This document shows, in pieces, positions 1 through 11,356 of a DNA stretch of 64,000 nucleotides (the stretch's first letter is position 1; the number at the start of each line of letters is the position of its first letter). The stretch is from NCBI RefSeq assembly GCF_015668515.1, contig NZ_JADPFO010000007.1:1-64000 (forward strand), in the 5' to 3' direction. The DNA is from Paraclostridium tenue (GTDB lineage: Bacteria > Bacillota > Clostridia > Peptostreptococcales > Peptostreptococcaceae). A program made the translations under genes and the position numbers. The notes beneath the pieces are model-generated. The model ran no database searches. It saw nothing but the letters and a program-made list of their open reading frames with translations, and was not told the DNA's origin.

Positions 1-112
1 ATCTGGCTTGGTTGTTTGTTGTTTAATTCTTAAAAAAAGAATTTTTATAATTAACCTACTGTTTAATTTTCAAAGTTCATTTTGTTTTGCCCTTTTCTTA
101 AGGACAAGTAAT
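1..112 (-). ncRNA. rRNA operon leader (5' part of pre-rRNA)
   Basis: Read on the minus strand, this stretch lies just downstream of a strong promoter. It holds a boxA-like element (CTTTGAAAATTAAACAGT, about 65-82) of the kind found in clostridial and bacillar pre-rRNA leaders, where Nus factors load for antitermination. The 16S gene itself would begin beyond base 1 and is not in the window. The assignment rests on the promoter, the boxA-like element and the remembered gene order sigB then rRNA in C. difficile. Confidence 0.7.
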
Positions 113-141
113 ACTATACTACCTTTTAAACAGTAAGTCAA
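113..141 (-). promoter_or_regulatory. Strong rRNA promoter
   Basis: On the minus strand the -35 is TTGACT (136-141) and the -10 is TATAGT (113-118), separated by exactly 17 bases. The sequence AAAAAGTGTTGAC covering the -35 recurs at the tRNA-cluster promoter near 35.4 kb. It lies 28 bases beyond the sigB stop codon with no terminator between. Confidence 0.85.
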
Positions 142-168
142 CACTTTTTGTCAAATTTTTTTATTTTT

Positions 169-942
169 TTACAAATTCTTTTCATATTCTTTTTTTAATT
201 TTTCAATTATCTTTCTTTCTAGCCTAGATACAGTCATTTGAGATATCTCTAATTCCTTAGCTATAATTGACTGAGTCTTATCTAAAAAGAATCTATCTTT
301 AAAGATTTTAACTTCTAGCTCGTTCAAAGTTTCTATAAATTTATTTATAAAATCCATATTTTCTATGTTTCCGAAACTAGTTTCTTCTTGCCCAATTTTA
401 TCTTTAAGTGTTATTTCTTTATCATCTGAATCATCATTACTAGATGTATCTAATGACATTGGTTGATATCCATAAGAAGCTTCTATTGCTTCTAAAACTT
501 CTTCTTCGCTACATCCTAAGTAATTAGCTATATCTATAGCTTTTGGGCTCCTTTTATTTTTTTGTTCTAAAAATAATTTAGCCTCACTTATTTTTTTACT
601 TAATTCTTGTATTCTTCTTGGTACTTTAACTGTCCATACTTTATCTCTAAAGTATTTTTTTATCTCACCTATTATTGTAGGCGTTGCAAAACTTGAGAAC
701 TCATAGCCTTTTTCAATATCATATCTATCTATTGCATATATTAATGCTAAAGATGCAACTTGATATATATCATCGAACTCTACACCCTTATTAATATATT
801 TTTTAGATAGTATATTTGCTAAATACATATGTCTTTCTATAAGAATATTTCTTATTTCTACGTTTTTGTCTTTGCTATATATATTAAACAATTCTTTAGT
901 TGTCATATCCATATAGCTTGTAGCATTAGCTACGTTCCTCAT
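169..942 (-). CDS. sigB: RNA polymerase sigma factor SigB
   Basis: This is a 257-residue group 3 sigma-70 factor of the SigB/SigF/SigG family, which directs RNA polymerase to general-stress promoters. Region 2 is visible at about residues 50-95, including the core-binding stretch around DDIYQVASLALIYAIDRYD. The region 4 helix-turn-helix is at the C-terminus (QSIIAKELEISQMTVSRLER). Its ATG overlaps the rsbW stop by one base (TAATG), so the two are translationally coupled. It is the last gene of a YtxH-DUF948-rsbV-rsbW-sigB unit. SigB rather than a sporulation sigma is inferred from the adjacent rsbV/rsbW and from remembered C. difficile synteny. Activity should be held off by RsbW and released by RsbV. 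Confidence 0.93.
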   Translation of the reverse strand: MRNVANATSYMDMTTKELFNIYSKDKNVEIRNILIERHMYLANILSKKYINKGVEFDDIYQVASLALIYAIDRYDIEKGYEFSSFATPTIIGEIKKYFRDKVWTVKVPRRIQELSKKISEAKLFLEQKNKRSPKAIDIANYLGCSEEEVLEAIEASYGYQPMSLDTSSNDDSDDKEITLKDKIGQEETSFGNIENMDFINKFIETLNELEVKIFKDRFFLDKTQSIIAKELEISQMTVSRLERKIIEKLKKEYEKNL

Positions 943-1349
943 TAAATACCAACTCCTAAATATTTAGTCATTTTGATTGTTGTACCTTCATCAGTATTAG
1001 ATACTGTATTGACTTCGTCCATTAGCGTTTTAATTATAAATAATCCCAATCCGCCTTCTTTTGGATTTTCTAAATCAGGCTCTTGTAATGACTCAACATC
1101 ATATCCTGTACCTTTATCTTGTACTTCTATTGATAATCCATTTTCTAATATAGTAAATTGAACTAAAAATTTATCGTCTAAACTATGCTTTATAGCATTT
1201 GTACATGCTTCAGATACAGCCACTTTTATATCTTCTATATCGTCTAAAGAAAAGCCTACTTTGTTAGCTAATCCAGATACTGTTAACCTTATAATACTTA
1301 CATATTCTGGATTGGCTGTAACTTCCATTTTTATAGTTTCTCGCTCCAA
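942..1349 (-). CDS. rsbW: Serine-protein kinase / anti-sigma factor RsbW
   Basis: This 135-residue GHKL-type ATPase binds SigB and phosphorylates RsbV. The N box (EACTNAIKHS, about residues 47-56), G1 box (DKGTGYD) and G2 region (GGLGLFIIKTLMD) are all present, so the ATP pocket looks intact. It sits between rsbV and sigB, overlapping the sigB start by one base. The length is normal for RsbW/SpoIIAB. The alternative, SpoIIAB, is unlikely because neither SpoIIAA nor SigF neighbours are seen and the flanking genes are the stress-type YtxH and DUF948. Confidence 0.92.
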   Translation of the reverse strand: MERETIKMEVTANPEYVSIIRLTVSGLANKVGFSLDDIEDIKVAVSEACTNAIKHSLDDKFLVQFTILENGLSIEVQDKGTGYDVESLQEPDLENPKEGGLGLFIIKTLMDEVNTVSNTDEGTTIKMTKYLGVGI

Positions 1350-1352
1350 AAC

Positions 1353-1664
1353 TTATCCCTCCACTTTAAATATTTTATCTAGTCCTGTTATCGTAAATAT
1401 TTTTTTTACATTTTTTCTAGCGTTTACTATATATATATCCTTTTCATTTACTTTTAATCTTTTAAGTACACCAATAAGAGCTCCTAGCCCTGTAGAGTCT
1501 ATGTATTCTAAATTTGTAAAATCAATCTTTAAATCCACTGGTTTCTCTTCTATTAACCCATTCAGATGTTCTTTGACTTTATCAGCTCCAGCTACATCTA
1601 ACTCTCCATCTATTCCTACATTCCAAAAATTACTATCTAATCTTGATTCAATATTTACAGACAT
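1353..1664 (-). CDS. rsbV: Anti-anti-sigma factor RsbV
   Basis: This is a 103-residue STAS-domain protein. The conserved DSTGL motif places the phosphorylatable serine at residue 57. In its unphosphorylated form RsbV binds RsbW and frees SigB. The gene ends three bases before the rsbW start, and an AGGAGG-like ribosome site lies just upstream of the ATG. No PP2C phosphatase (RsbU/RsbP type) is in the window, so the signal input that dephosphorylates it must be encoded elsewhere. Confidence 0.93.
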   Translation of the reverse strand: MSVNIESRLDSNFWNVGIDGELDVAGADKVKEHLNGLIEEKPVDLKIDFTNLEYIDSTGLGALIGVLKRLKVNEKDIYIVNARKNVKKIFTITGLDKIFKVEG

Positions 1665-1680
1665 AACTATACCTCCTTAT

Positions 1681-1938
1681 TTACCTTCTGAAAAATTTAA
1701 ATACTTTTGTCATATTAGTTATTCCGCTAGCTAAACCTACTATATCCTCTGTGCTTTTTGTAATAGCTGCAACATTTTCTATAGTTTCGTGGATGTATCT
1801 TTCATTATAATCGACTATTTTGTATGTTTTTTCAACAACTTTAGTTGCACTATTTATTAATTTAGCTAAATATATTGCAATTATTAATGCTGATACACCA
1901 AATAAAATAGCTCCTATTTGCCATCCCACTGCATCCAT
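1681..1938 (-). CDS. DUF948-type small membrane protein
   Basis: This is an 85-residue protein with one N-terminal hydrophobic segment (about residues 6-28) followed by a charged helical stretch, as in the YtxG/DUF948 general-stress proteins. Its start codon overlaps the stop of the upstream YtxH-like gene by one base (TAATG). The pairing with YtxH and the position ahead of rsbV-rsbW-sigB suggest a membrane stress protein co-expressed with the sigma factor. Its molecular function is unknown. Confidence 0.75.
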   Translation of the reverse strand: MDAVGWQIGAILFGVSALIIAIYLAKLINSATKVVEKTYKIVDYNERYIHETIENVAAITKSTEDIVGLASGITNMTKVFKFFRR

Positions 1939-2219
1939 TATATATTATCTCCCTCATCTTCAAAAGTCTTACTTATTATTATTTCATCTTCAACTATGTT
2001 TACATCGTTAATATCACAGTCTTCTACGATGTTAGAAATTTTATTTTTTACAGTTTCTATAGTCCCATCTAAGACTTCTCTTGGATTCTCTTTTATCTCA
2101 TCCATTTTTTCTTTAGCTTCTTTTCTTAACTCAGATCCCTTTTTAGGCGCTAAAAATAATCCTAGTAAAAATCCAACTATCGACCCAAATAAAAAATATT
2201 TGCCTTTATTTTTGCTCAT
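1938..2219 (-). CDS. YtxH-domain general stress protein
   Basis: This 93-residue protein has an N-terminal glycine-rich membrane segment (GSIVGFLLGLFLAPKKGSEL, about residues 12-31) typical of YtxH proteins, then a charged, probably helical region and an acidic tail. A clear AAAGGAG ribosome site precedes the ATG. It is the first gene of the sigB unit, directly after the gyrA terminator. YtxH proteins are general-stress proteins in Bacillus, but their biochemical role is not established. Confidence 0.8.
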   Translation of the reverse strand: MSKNKGKYFLFGSIVGFLLGLFLAPKKGSELRKEAKEKMDEIKENPREVLDGTIETVKNKISNIVEDCDINDVNIVEDEIIISKTFEDEGDNI

Positions 2220-2265
2220 AAATCTTGTCTCCTTTCGTATTTATATATTTATTATATCCATAATT

Positions 2266-2302
2266 ATGCAAAAAGAATAGGGTTTGTACACCCTATTCTT
2301 CC
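2266..2302 (-). terminator. Terminator after gyrA
   Basis: On the minus strand, 11-bp arms at 2273-2283 and 2290-2300 (AAGAATAGGGT / ACCCTATTCTT) with a 6-base loop are followed by TTTTTGCA. The upstream arm contains the gyrA stop codon. It separates the gyr genes from the sigB unit. Confidence 0.85.
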
Positions 2303-4716
2303 ATCTCTATCTTAGCAATTGATACTACATTTACTTCATCATCAGTCTTCATAAGCTTAACACCACTTGTTACTCTTCCAAATAAAGATATTTCATTTAC
2401 TCTTAATCTTATTAATACACCATCAGAATTTATTATCATCATCTCATCGTCTTCATTTACCATCTGAGCTCCAACAATATATCCTGTTTTATCTGCTATA
2501 TTATAAGTTTTTATACCTTTACCCGCTCTTATTTGAGCTCTATATTCCTCAATTGATGTTCTCTTACCAAATCCATTTTCACTAACAACTAATAAATCTG
2601 TTCCTTCACTACAAAGGTTCATAGCTACGACTTTATCATCTTTATTTAGAGTTATTCCTTTAACTCCCATAGCTGTTCTACCCATATGTCTTATATCATT
2701 TTCATCAAATCTTATAGACATACCATCTTTTGTAACTAATATAACATCTTCACTTCCGTCAGTTACTCTAACATCAATTAATTCATCATCTTCTCTTAAT
2801 CCAATTGCTATTAATCCTGATTTGTTTATATTTTTAAATTCTTCACGTTTAGTTTTCTTAACTATTCCATTTTTAGTTGCTAATAATAAGTATTGAGCAT
2901 CGCTAGTGTCATCAATAGAAATCATAGTTGCAATCTTTTCATCGCTATTTAATTGTAATAAGTTAACTATAGCAGAACCTTTAGCTTGTCTCTTAGCTTC
3001 TGGTATTTCATATGCATTTAATCTATATACTCTACCTTTATTCGTGAAGAATAATAATCTACTATGAGTTTGAGTAGTTATTAATTCTTTTATAAAGTCC
3101 TCTTCTCTAGTAGTAAGTGCTGATATACCTCTTCCACCTCTATTTTGACTCTTATAAGTATCTATAGGCATTCTCTTTATATATCCAAAGTGAGTAAGAG
3201 TTACGGCTACTTCTTCATTTTCTATAAGGTCTCTCATATCTATTTCGCCTTCAGCATGTCTTATCTCAGTTCTTCTTTCATCAGCATAATTTTCTTTTAT
3301 TATTGATAATTCTTGTTTTATAACATTTAAAAGTAATCTTTCATCACTTAATATTTCTCTTAATCTATTTATTTTCTTAAGAAGCTCTTCATACTCAGCT
3401 TCTATCTTGTCTCTTTCTAAACCTGTAAGTCTTTGTAATCTCATATCTAAGATAGCTTGAGCTTGTACTTCTGAAAGATTAAATCTATTCATTAATCCTT
3501 CTTTAGCTTCTTGAGTAGTTTTAGATCCTCTTATAAGCTTTATAACTTCATCTAAGTTATCTAGCGCGATTCTTAATCCTTCTAATATATGAGCTCTTGC
3601 TTCAGCTTTATTTAAGTCGAACTTAGTTCTTCTTGTAACTACATCCTTTTGATGTTGTACATAGTGATATAAAACTTGCTTTAAGTTTAATACTTTAGGT
3701 TCACCATTAACTAAAGCTAGCATTATTATACTAAATGTATCTTCCATTTGAGAGTGTTTGTAAAGCTTATTTAATACTATATTTGCATTAGCATCTCTCT
3801 TAAGCTCTATAACTATTCTCATACCATTTCTGTTACTCTCATCTCTTAAATCTGAAATTCCTTCAAGTTTTTTATCCTTAACTAATTCAGCTATTTTTTC
3901 AACTAACTTAGCTTTATTTACTTGATATGGTATTTCAGTTACAACTATTTGTTGCTTACCTTTAGCTAGTTCTTCTATGTATGCTCTAGCTCTAACCTTA
4001 ACTTTTCCTCTTCCTGTTCTATAAGCTTCAGAAATATTTTCTTTACCCATTATTATCCCAGAAGTAGGGAAGTCCGGTCCTTGTATAAATTGTATTAAAT
4101 CTTCAACGCTACATTCTTCATTGTCTATAAGATGTATTGTTGCATCTATTACCTCTCCTAGGTTATGAGGTGGTATAGATGTTGCCATACCAACAGCTAT
4201 ACCGTTAGATCCATTTACTAAAAGGTTTGGAAATCTAGATGGTAATACTGATGGCTCCTTTAAAGATTCATCAAAGTTTGGTATAAAATCTATAGTCTCT
4301 TTATCTATATCTCTTAATAACTCAAGAGCTAACTTACTCATTCTAGCTTCAGTATAACGCATTGCAGCTGGTGAGTCACCATCTATAGAACCAAAGTTCC
4401 CATGTCCATCTACTAAAAGTCCTCTAGTAGAGAAATCTTGTGCCATTCTTACCATTGCTAAATAAACTGCACTATCTCCATGTGGATGGTATTTCCCTAG
4501 AACGTCCCCAACAATACGTGCAGACTTTCTATATGGTTTATCTGGTGTTAAATTTAACTCGCTCATTGAATATAATATTCTTCTATGAACTGGTTTAAGT
4601 CCATCTCTTACATCGGGAAGGGCACGTCCAGCTATAACACTCATCGCATAATCAATATACGAATTTTTCATCTCCTTACCTATTTCAATAGGGAGTATTC
4701 TATTATTTTCTTCCAT
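2293..4716 (-). CDS. gyrA: DNA gyrase subunit A
   Basis: GyrA is the DNA-breaking and rejoining subunit of gyrase, acting with GyrB as A2B2 to introduce negative supercoils. At 807 residues the length is normal. The catalytic tyrosine is residue 121 in [12 protein letters not shown] GyrA box (QNRGGRG) precedes the C-terminal beta-pinwheel, so this is gyrase and not topoisomerase IV. In the quinolone-resistance region ([13 protein letters not shown], from residue 76) Ser82 matches E. coli Ser83, but the position matching Asp87 is Leu86. The gene follows gyrB after an 18-base gap. Confidence 0.97.
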   Translation of the reverse strand: MEENNRILPIEIGKEMKNSYIDYAMSVIAGRALPDVRDGLKPVHRRILYSMSELNLTPDKPYRKSARIVGDVLGKYHPHGDSAVYLAMVRMAQDFSTRGLLVDGHGNFGSIDGDSPAAMRYTEARMSKLALELLRDIDKETIDFIPNFDESLKEPSVLPSRFPNLLVNGSNGIAVGMATSIPPHNLGEVIDATIHLIDNEECSVEDLIQFIQGPDFPTSGIIMGKENISEAYRTGRGKVKVRARAYIEELAKGKQQIVVTEIPYQVNKAKLVEKIAELVKDKKLEGISDLRDESNRNGMRIVIELKRDANANIVLNKLYKHSQMEDTFSIIMLALVNGEPKVLNLKQVLYHYVQHQKDVVTRRTKFDLNKAEARAHILEGLRIALDNLDEVIKLIRGSKTTQEAKEGLMNRFNLSEVQAQAILDMRLQRLTGLERDKIEAEYEELLKKINRLREILSDERLLLNVIKQELSIIKENYADERRTEIRHAEGEIDMRDLIENEEVAVTLTHFGYIKRMPIDTYKSQNRGGRGISALTTREEDFIKELITTQTHSRLLFFTNKGRVYRLNAYEIPEAKRQAKGSAIVNLLQLNSDEKIATMISIDDTSDAQYLLLATKNGIVKKTKREEFKNINKSGLIAIGLREDDELIDVRVTDGSEDVILVTKDGMSIRFDENDIRHMGRTAMGVKGITLNKDDKVVAMNLCSEGTDLLVVSENGFGKRTSIEEYRAQIRAGKGIKTYNIADKTGYIVGAQMVNEDDEMMIINSDGVLIRLRVNEISLFGRVTSGVKLMKTDDEVNVVSIAKIEMEE

Positions 4717-4734
4717 TGATATTCATCCCCTCTC

Positions 4735-6636
<1,902 letters not shown>

Positions 6637-7755
6637 CTAGTTCCCTCCATTCTCTATACTAATTACATTTCCTTTTTCAATATTGAAAATAGTAGTATTC
6701 TCAGTATTAAATATCTTTTTATGAGAAGCTTCTGCTGTTGTTATAAACATCTGAACTTTGTCTAAATTGTCTACTAGCAACTTTTGCCTAGTTTCATCTA
6801 ATTCACTAAAAATATCATCTAATAATAAAATTGGATACTCTCCAACCTCATTGTTTATTAACTCTATTTCTGAAAGTTTCAATGAAATAGAAGCTGTTCT
6901 CTGCTGTCCTTGTGATCCATAAAGTCTAACATCTAAATCATTTATACAAATTAATAAATCGTCTTTATGAATTCCATATCTAGTAGTTCTAGTATCTATA
7001 TCATGTTGACGTCCTTCTTTAAGCTTTTTTATAAATTTTTCATATACTGTATCTACAGTATCTTCTTCGGTAAGATTTATTTGATTTTTGTACTTTATTG
7101 TTAACTCTTCTAATTCATTGGTAAGCTTTTTATGCATTTTACTTGATATAGATGCTATTTTTTTTATAAAATCTCGTCTTAGAATATATATATAACTACC
7201 ATATCTAGCTAAGCTTTCATCATAAACTGCTACTAAGTCCATGTCTACATAGCTACTTTTTAATAGTTTATTTCTTTGAAATAATATTTTGTTATAATTG
7301 GTAAGATAATTATAGTATTTAGGAGTAATTTGACTTATCTCCTTATCAATAAACACTCTTCTTTCCTTAGGACCTTCTTTTACAAGTCTTAAATCCTCAG
7401 GTGAAAATATAACTACGTTTAAATTTCCTAATAATTCATATATCTTTTCTATATTTATTTTGTTTATTTTTATACCTTTTTTGTTATTTTTACCAATTCC
7501 TATTTCTATTAGACTCTTTCTATCATGTTTTGTAAAGTTACCACCTATATATAAGTTTTCACTTTCAAATTTAATCAGTTCTTTGTCTTTATTTGTTCTA
7601 AAAGATTTTCCAAATGATAGTAAGTATATAGCCTCTACAATATTCGTTTTACCTTGTCCGTTTTTGCCTATAAGTAAATTTATTTTGGGATTAAACTCTA
7701 AATATAGAGCCTCATAATTTCTAAAGTTAATTAAATTTAAGCCATTTAAATACAC
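6637..7755 (-). CDS. recF: DNA replication and repair protein RecF
   Basis: RecF is an SMC/ABC-like ATPase that loads RecA at gapped DNA with RecO and RecR. Walker A (GKNGQGKTN, near residue 35), the ABC signature (GSQGQQRTASISLKL) and Walker B (ILLLDDIFSELDE) are visible. A GTG start at 7755 gives MYLNGLNLINFRNYE, the usual RecF N-terminus, with an AAAGGGG ribosome site eight bases upstream. An in-frame GTG at 7764 lies inside that site. The product is 372 residues. Confidence 0.95.
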   Translation of the reverse strand: MYLNGLNLINFRNYEALYLEFNPKINLLIGKNGQGKTNIVEAIYLLSFGKSFRTNKDKELIKFESENLYIGGNFTKHDRKSLIEIGIGKNNKKGIKINKINIEKIYELLGNLNVVIFSPEDLRLVKEGPKERRVFIDKEISQITPKYYNYLTNYNKILFQRNKLLKSSYVDMDLVAVYDESLARYGSYIYILRRDFIKKIASISSKMHKKLTNELEELTIKYKNQINLTEEDTVDTVYEKFIKKLKEGRQHDIDTRTTRYGIHKDDLLICINDLDVRLYGSQGQQRTASISLKLSEIELINNEVGEYPILLLDDIFSELDETRQKLLVDNLDKVQMFITTAEASHKKIFNTENTTIFNIEKGNVISIENGGN

Positions 7756-7769
7756 AAAGGGCACCCCTT

Positions 7770-7976
7770 TTATAGTATCTTTATTTTATTTCCTTCTACT
7801 TCTACAATATCATTTGATCTTAATTTCTTACCTCTTCTAGTTTCTATTTCTCCGTTAACCTTTACTAGACCTTCTTGAATTAAGAACTTTGCATGCCCAC
7901 CTGTAGATGCTATATCTACTAGCTTCAAGAACTGATCTAATTTTATAAATTCAGAATCTATAGTTATTTCAATCAT
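7770..7976 (-). CDS. yaaA: S4-domain RNA-binding protein YaaA/RlbA
   Basis: This 68-residue protein is a single S4 domain, with the core FLIQEGLVKVNGEIETRRG and the expected KLRSNDIVEVEG turn. In B. subtilis and C. difficile the same small gene sits between dnaN and recF, and in Bacillus it has been linked to ribosome assembly. It starts a transcription unit read into recF after a 14-base gap. The dnaN terminator lies between it and dnaN. Confidence 0.9.
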   Translation of the reverse strand: MIEITIDSEFIKLDQFLKLVDIASTGGHAKFLIQEGLVKVNGEIETRRGKKLRSNDIVEVEGNKIKIL

Positions 7977-8066
7977 TACTTTTGCCTCCTTTCATTATAT
8001 CAAATATATATTAAAAAATTTCTTATACTCTTAATTGTTAACATATACTTAAAAATATATTATATC

Positions 8067-8096
8067 ATAAAAACCCAACTTTTTCAGTTGGGTTTA
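8067..8096 (-). terminator. Terminator after dnaN
   Basis: A perfect hairpin (AAACCCAACT at 8071-8080, loop of five, AGTTGGGTTT at 8086-8095) is followed on the minus strand by a T run. It ends the dnaA-dnaN unit before the S4 gene. Confidence 0.85.
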
Positions 8097-8104
8097 ATTT
8101 TAAT

Positions 8105-9214
8105 TTATATATTAGAAGATATTCTTACTGGAAGTAATAAATAAGTATATTTTGTTCCATCTGTTGGCTTTATGATGCAAGGATTTACATTTGTTGTAAA
8201 TTCTATAAATATTTCTTCACTGTCTATTACCTTAAGTGCATCTAAGAAATATCTAGAGTTAAAAGCTATATCTAAATAATCACCTTCTAGCTCTATAGAT
8301 ACTTCTTCATAAACATTACCTCTTTCTGTATTAGAAGTTATAGCCATTGAATTATCTCTTATTGATAATTTTATTAAGTTATTCTTTTCTGATTGTGAAA
8401 GTAATGACGCTCTTTCTATACTGTTTAGTAATTCTTTAGTATTTACCTTAGCTCTAACTCCATATTCTCTAGGAAGAAGTTTTTTATAATCTATAAATTC
8501 TCCTTCTAATAATCTAGTTATTATTTTTGTTTCATTGATTATAAAAATAGCATTTTTCTCATCAAATCCTATTTTTATAGAATTGTCTTCTGATGAAAGT
8601 AATCCATTTACATCATGAAGTGTTTTTCCAGGAATTATAACTTTTATATTATCCATCATATTGTTTATTTCACTTGATCTTACAGCTAGTCTATAACCAT
8701 CAATGGCAACTAAACTTATATTTCCATCAACTATTTCTAGTAATTCACCCATTAATATAGGTTTTGTCTGATCTTGAGAAATTGCAAAAACAGTTTGTTT
8801 TATCATATTTTTTAGTAAATCTTGAGGTATATCGTATAACTCATTTTTATGTACATCTGGTAATCTTGGATATTCCTCTGCTGAATCACCTTTTATTTTA
8901 AATCTTGAGTTTAAACAGTTTATATACACATTATTATCTGAATCTGTCTCTATTTCAACAAAAGTATCAGGTAATTTTCTTATAATATCCCCAAAAAGTC
9001 TAGAATTAATTACTATTTCTCCTTCTTCTATGACTTCTGCTTGTGCATAAGTATCTATTCCAATTTCTAAATCATACCCTGTTAGGTTAACAGTATTACC
9101 TTGAGCTGTTAATAAGATCCCCTTTAAAAGCTCAAGAGTTGTTTTTCCATTAATTGCTTTTTGAACAATTCCTATTTTATGTGCAAGTACTTTTTGATTA
9201 CAAATTATCTTCAT
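8105..9214 (-). CDS. dnaN: DNA polymerase III sliding clamp (beta subunit)
   Basis: This 369-residue protein has three repeated clamp folds and forms the dimeric ring that tethers polymerases to DNA. Recognisable stretches include MKIICNQKVLAHKIGIVQKA at the start, the VAIDGYRLAVR motif in the middle repeat, and the C-terminal YLLLPVRI strand. An AGGAGG-like ribosome site precedes the ATG. It lies downstream of dnaA, separated by a 241-base region carrying DnaA boxes. Confidence 0.97.
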   Translation of the reverse strand: MKIICNQKVLAHKIGIVQKAINGKTTLELLKGILLTAQGNTVNLTGYDLEIGIDTYAQAEVIEEGEIVINSRLFGDIIRKLPDTFVEIETDSDNNVYINCLNSRFKIKGDSAEEYPRLPDVHKNELYDIPQDLLKNMIKQTVFAISQDQTKPILMGELLEIVDGNISLVAIDGYRLAVRSSEINNMMDNIKVIIPGKTLHDVNGLLSSEDNSIKIGFDEKNAIFIINETKIITRLLEGEFIDYKKLLPREYGVRAKVNTKELLNSIERASLLSQSEKNNLIKLSIRDNSMAITSNTERGNVYEEVSIELEGDYLDIAFNSRYFLDALKVIDSEEIFIEFTTNVNPCIIKPTDGTKYTYLLLPVRISSNI

Positions 9215-9455
9215 TGTGGATAACCTCCTTAAGTGATTATGTACAAAAATAAATTAAAAAAATTAGTAGTAATAATAGTAGGTGATGTTGATAATGTGGA
9301 TAAGTATCTCAATCAAAATAAATACAAAGATATCAACATGTGTAAAAAATGTTAATATCTTTGTGTTTTTTTGTAGGATAATCTGTATATATTTATTACA
9401 AAAAAATATGTACACATTTAATTAAGATGATATCCACATATGTATTGTTTATAAT
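9215..9455. other. dnaA-dnaN intergenic region with DnaA boxes (second part of the origin)
   Basis: This 241-base AT-rich gap holds a perfect reverse DnaA box (TGTGGATAA, 9295-9303) and a one-mismatch forward box (ATATCCACA, 9430-9438). A short hairpin-like stretch around 9325-9370 repeats ATCAACAT and ATGTTAATAT. In B. subtilis, and as I recall C. difficile, the origin is bipartite, with box clusters on both sides of dnaA. This region fits the smaller half. Confidence 0.7.
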
Positions 9456-10784
9456 TTACCCTTTTAAATCTAATATAATTTTATTTACCTTTTCTTTAAA
9501 ATCTTCATTGTTTTCTATATCTTTAGTTATCTTATCATGGGCATGAATAACAGTTGTATGATCTCTTCCACCAAATTCTTCTCCTATTTTAGGTAAAGAT
9601 AAGTCCGTAAGTTCACGAGATAAATACATTGCTACTTGTCTTGGATAAGAAATTGATCTTGTTCTTTTTTTAGAATTAAAGTCTTCCATTTTAACTGAGA
9701 AAACAGAAGATACTTTTTCTTTTATTCTATTTACAGTTATTTCTTCATGTTTAGAAGTTGTTATTATATCTTTTAGAGCCTCAGATGCTAATTCAAAAGA
9801 TATAGTTCTATTAGTAAGTGAGCTATATGCAACAACTCGTGTAAGAGCACCTTCTAGTTCTCTTATATTTGATTTTATATTTTTTGCTATGTAAACTGTA
9901 ACTTCATTAGGAACATCTATATTTTCCATTTGAGCTTTTTTTCTAAGTATAGCCATTCTAGTTTCAAAATCAGGAGCTTGAATATCAGTTATAAGTCCCA
10001 TCTCAAATCTTGAGCGAAGTCTATCTTCTAAAGTAGGTATTTCTTTAGGAGGTCTATCGCTAGAAATAATTATTTGCTTATTAGCTTCATGTAATGAATT
10101 GAATGTATGGAAAAACTCTTCTTGAGTTCTTTCTTTTCCTGCTATAAATTGAATGTCATCTATTAAAAGAACGTCTACATTTCTATATTTATTTCTAAAT
10201 TCTTCATTTCTATCATCTTTAATAGAGTTTATAAGTTCATTTGTAAACTTTTCAGATGATACATAAACTACTTTTGGGTCTTTTTTTTGCTCCATTATAT
10301 GATGCCCTATTGCATGCATAAGATGTGTTTTTCCAAGTCCAACTCCACCATATAAAAATAATGGATTATAAGCTCTGGCTGGAGCTTCTGCTACAGCTAC
10401 GCAAGCAGCATGTGCAAAACGGTTACTATTTCCTATAACAAATGTGTCAAAAGTATATTTAGGATTTAGATTAGGATAGTTCTTTTTAGATTTATTATCT
10501 TCTTCTATATTGTGGTCTTTATCTAAACCTTTAACTTCATTTTCACTTAGGACAAATTGAATATTATATTTTTTTAAAGAAAGCTGATTTACAGAACTTT
10601 CTATTAAGTTTAGATATCTATCTTCTAATATTCCTTTTGTGAAGTCATTTGGAACTAATAGTATTAAAGTATTTGATTGTATTTGTAATGGCTTAATTTG
10701 TTTGAAAAAGGCATTAAAACTAGGAGGTGATAATTCACCTTTTATAAGTTGTAATGTCTTATCCCATAAAGAAACTATATCCAT
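9456..10784 (-). CDS. dnaA: Chromosomal replication initiator DnaA
   Basis: This is the 442-residue AAA+ initiator that binds DnaA boxes and melts the origin. Domain I is at residues 1-80. Domain III carries Walker A ([13 protein letters not shown], about 146-158) and Walker B ([14 protein letters not shown]). Domain IV carries the box-reading helix ([16 protein letters not shown]). The short variable domain II is typical of clostridia. It is preceded by a clear AGGAGGTT-type ribosome site and lies between the two box clusters, so self-regulation by its own boxes is likely. Confidence 0.98.
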   Translation of the reverse strand: MDIVSLWDKTLQLIKGELSPPSFNAFFKQIKPLQIQSNTLILLVPNDFTKGILEDRYLNLIESSVNQLSLKKYNIQFVLSENEVKGLDKDHNIEEDNKSKKNYPNLNPKYTFDTFVIGNSNRFAHAACVAVAEAPARAYNPLFLYGGVGLGKTHLMHAIGHHIMEQKKDPKVVYVSSEKFTNELINSIKDDRNEEFRNKYRNVDVLLIDDIQFIAGKERTQEEFFHTFNSLHEANKQIIISSDRPPKEIPTLEDRLRSRFEMGLITDIQAPDFETRMAILRKKAQMENIDVPNEVTVYIAKNIKSNIRELEGALTRVVAYSSLTNRTISFELASEALKDIITTSKHEEITVNRIKEKVSSVFSVKMEDFNSKKRTRSISYPRQVAMYLSRELTDLSLPKIGEEFGGRDHTTVIHAHDKITKDIENNEDFKEKVNKIILDLKG

Positions 10785-11248
10785 AATTTAAAACCTCCGA
10801 ACAAAGTAATTAACATTTTCCACAAAGTTATTAACAAAATTTATAATTTATTTAAAAATTCATTTTTATGCAAAAAAAATATGGATAAATATGTGGATAA
10901 TCTGTAAAAAATAAAAAAGACCTAATAATTTATAGAAAATATAAACAATATGTATATAAAGTTATAAATAATATCAATAATAATAAAAATATAGGTTATA
11001 ACAAAAGTATTATCTTTTACATTGAAAGTTATGCACATTTTTATCCACAACTTGTGAATAAATTTAATATGTTAATAATTTTTATGAACATTATCAACAA
11101 GTATATTTATAATATCAGAATATATGCCAAACTTCAATGATTTATATACAATTTATCCACAAAATTAACCGTTTGTTGATAAAAAAGTCAACAAAATCAA
11201 CTTAGTCGAAATCTTCAAAAAGGTTGCTAAAACTACGTCAAAAATACG
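10785..11248. other. Chromosomal replication origin (oriC), main DnaA-box cluster
   Basis: No gene fits in this AT-rich gap upstream of dnaA. Perfect DnaA boxes (TTATCCACA) are at 10892-10900 (reverse), 11041-11049 and 11153-11161 (forward). One-mismatch boxes are at 10816-10824, 10880-10888 (reverse) and 11053-11061 (reverse). A very AT-rich run at about 10905-11010 could be the unwinding element. All genes to the left read left and all genes to the right read right, as expected at an origin. A possible dnaA promoter on the minus strand (TTGACT at 11186-11191) is weak. Confidence 0.9.
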
Positions 11249-11277
11249 TTGACAATCAGCTTAAAAGGATTTATAAT
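11249..11277 (+). promoter_or_regulatory. Promoter of the rpmH operon
   Basis: A consensus -35 (TTGACA, 11249-11254) and a consensus -10 (TATAAT, 11272-11277) are separated by 17 bases, about 75 bases before rpmH. This is one of the best sigma-A promoters in the window, fitting a ribosomal protein gene beside the origin. Confidence 0.9.
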
Positions 11278-11356
11278 TGTACGTGTTATGCTTACTTTGA
11301 GGGTAAAGTTATTATTTTTATAAACGGAAAAACAATCTTGAAAGGCGGTGCAAAAA

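Noticed and set aside
1261-1734. Plus-strand frame of 157 codons opposite rsbW and rsbV
   Set aside because: It is antisense to intact rsbV/rsbW, serine-rich as expected for a reverse reading, and has no ribosome site.
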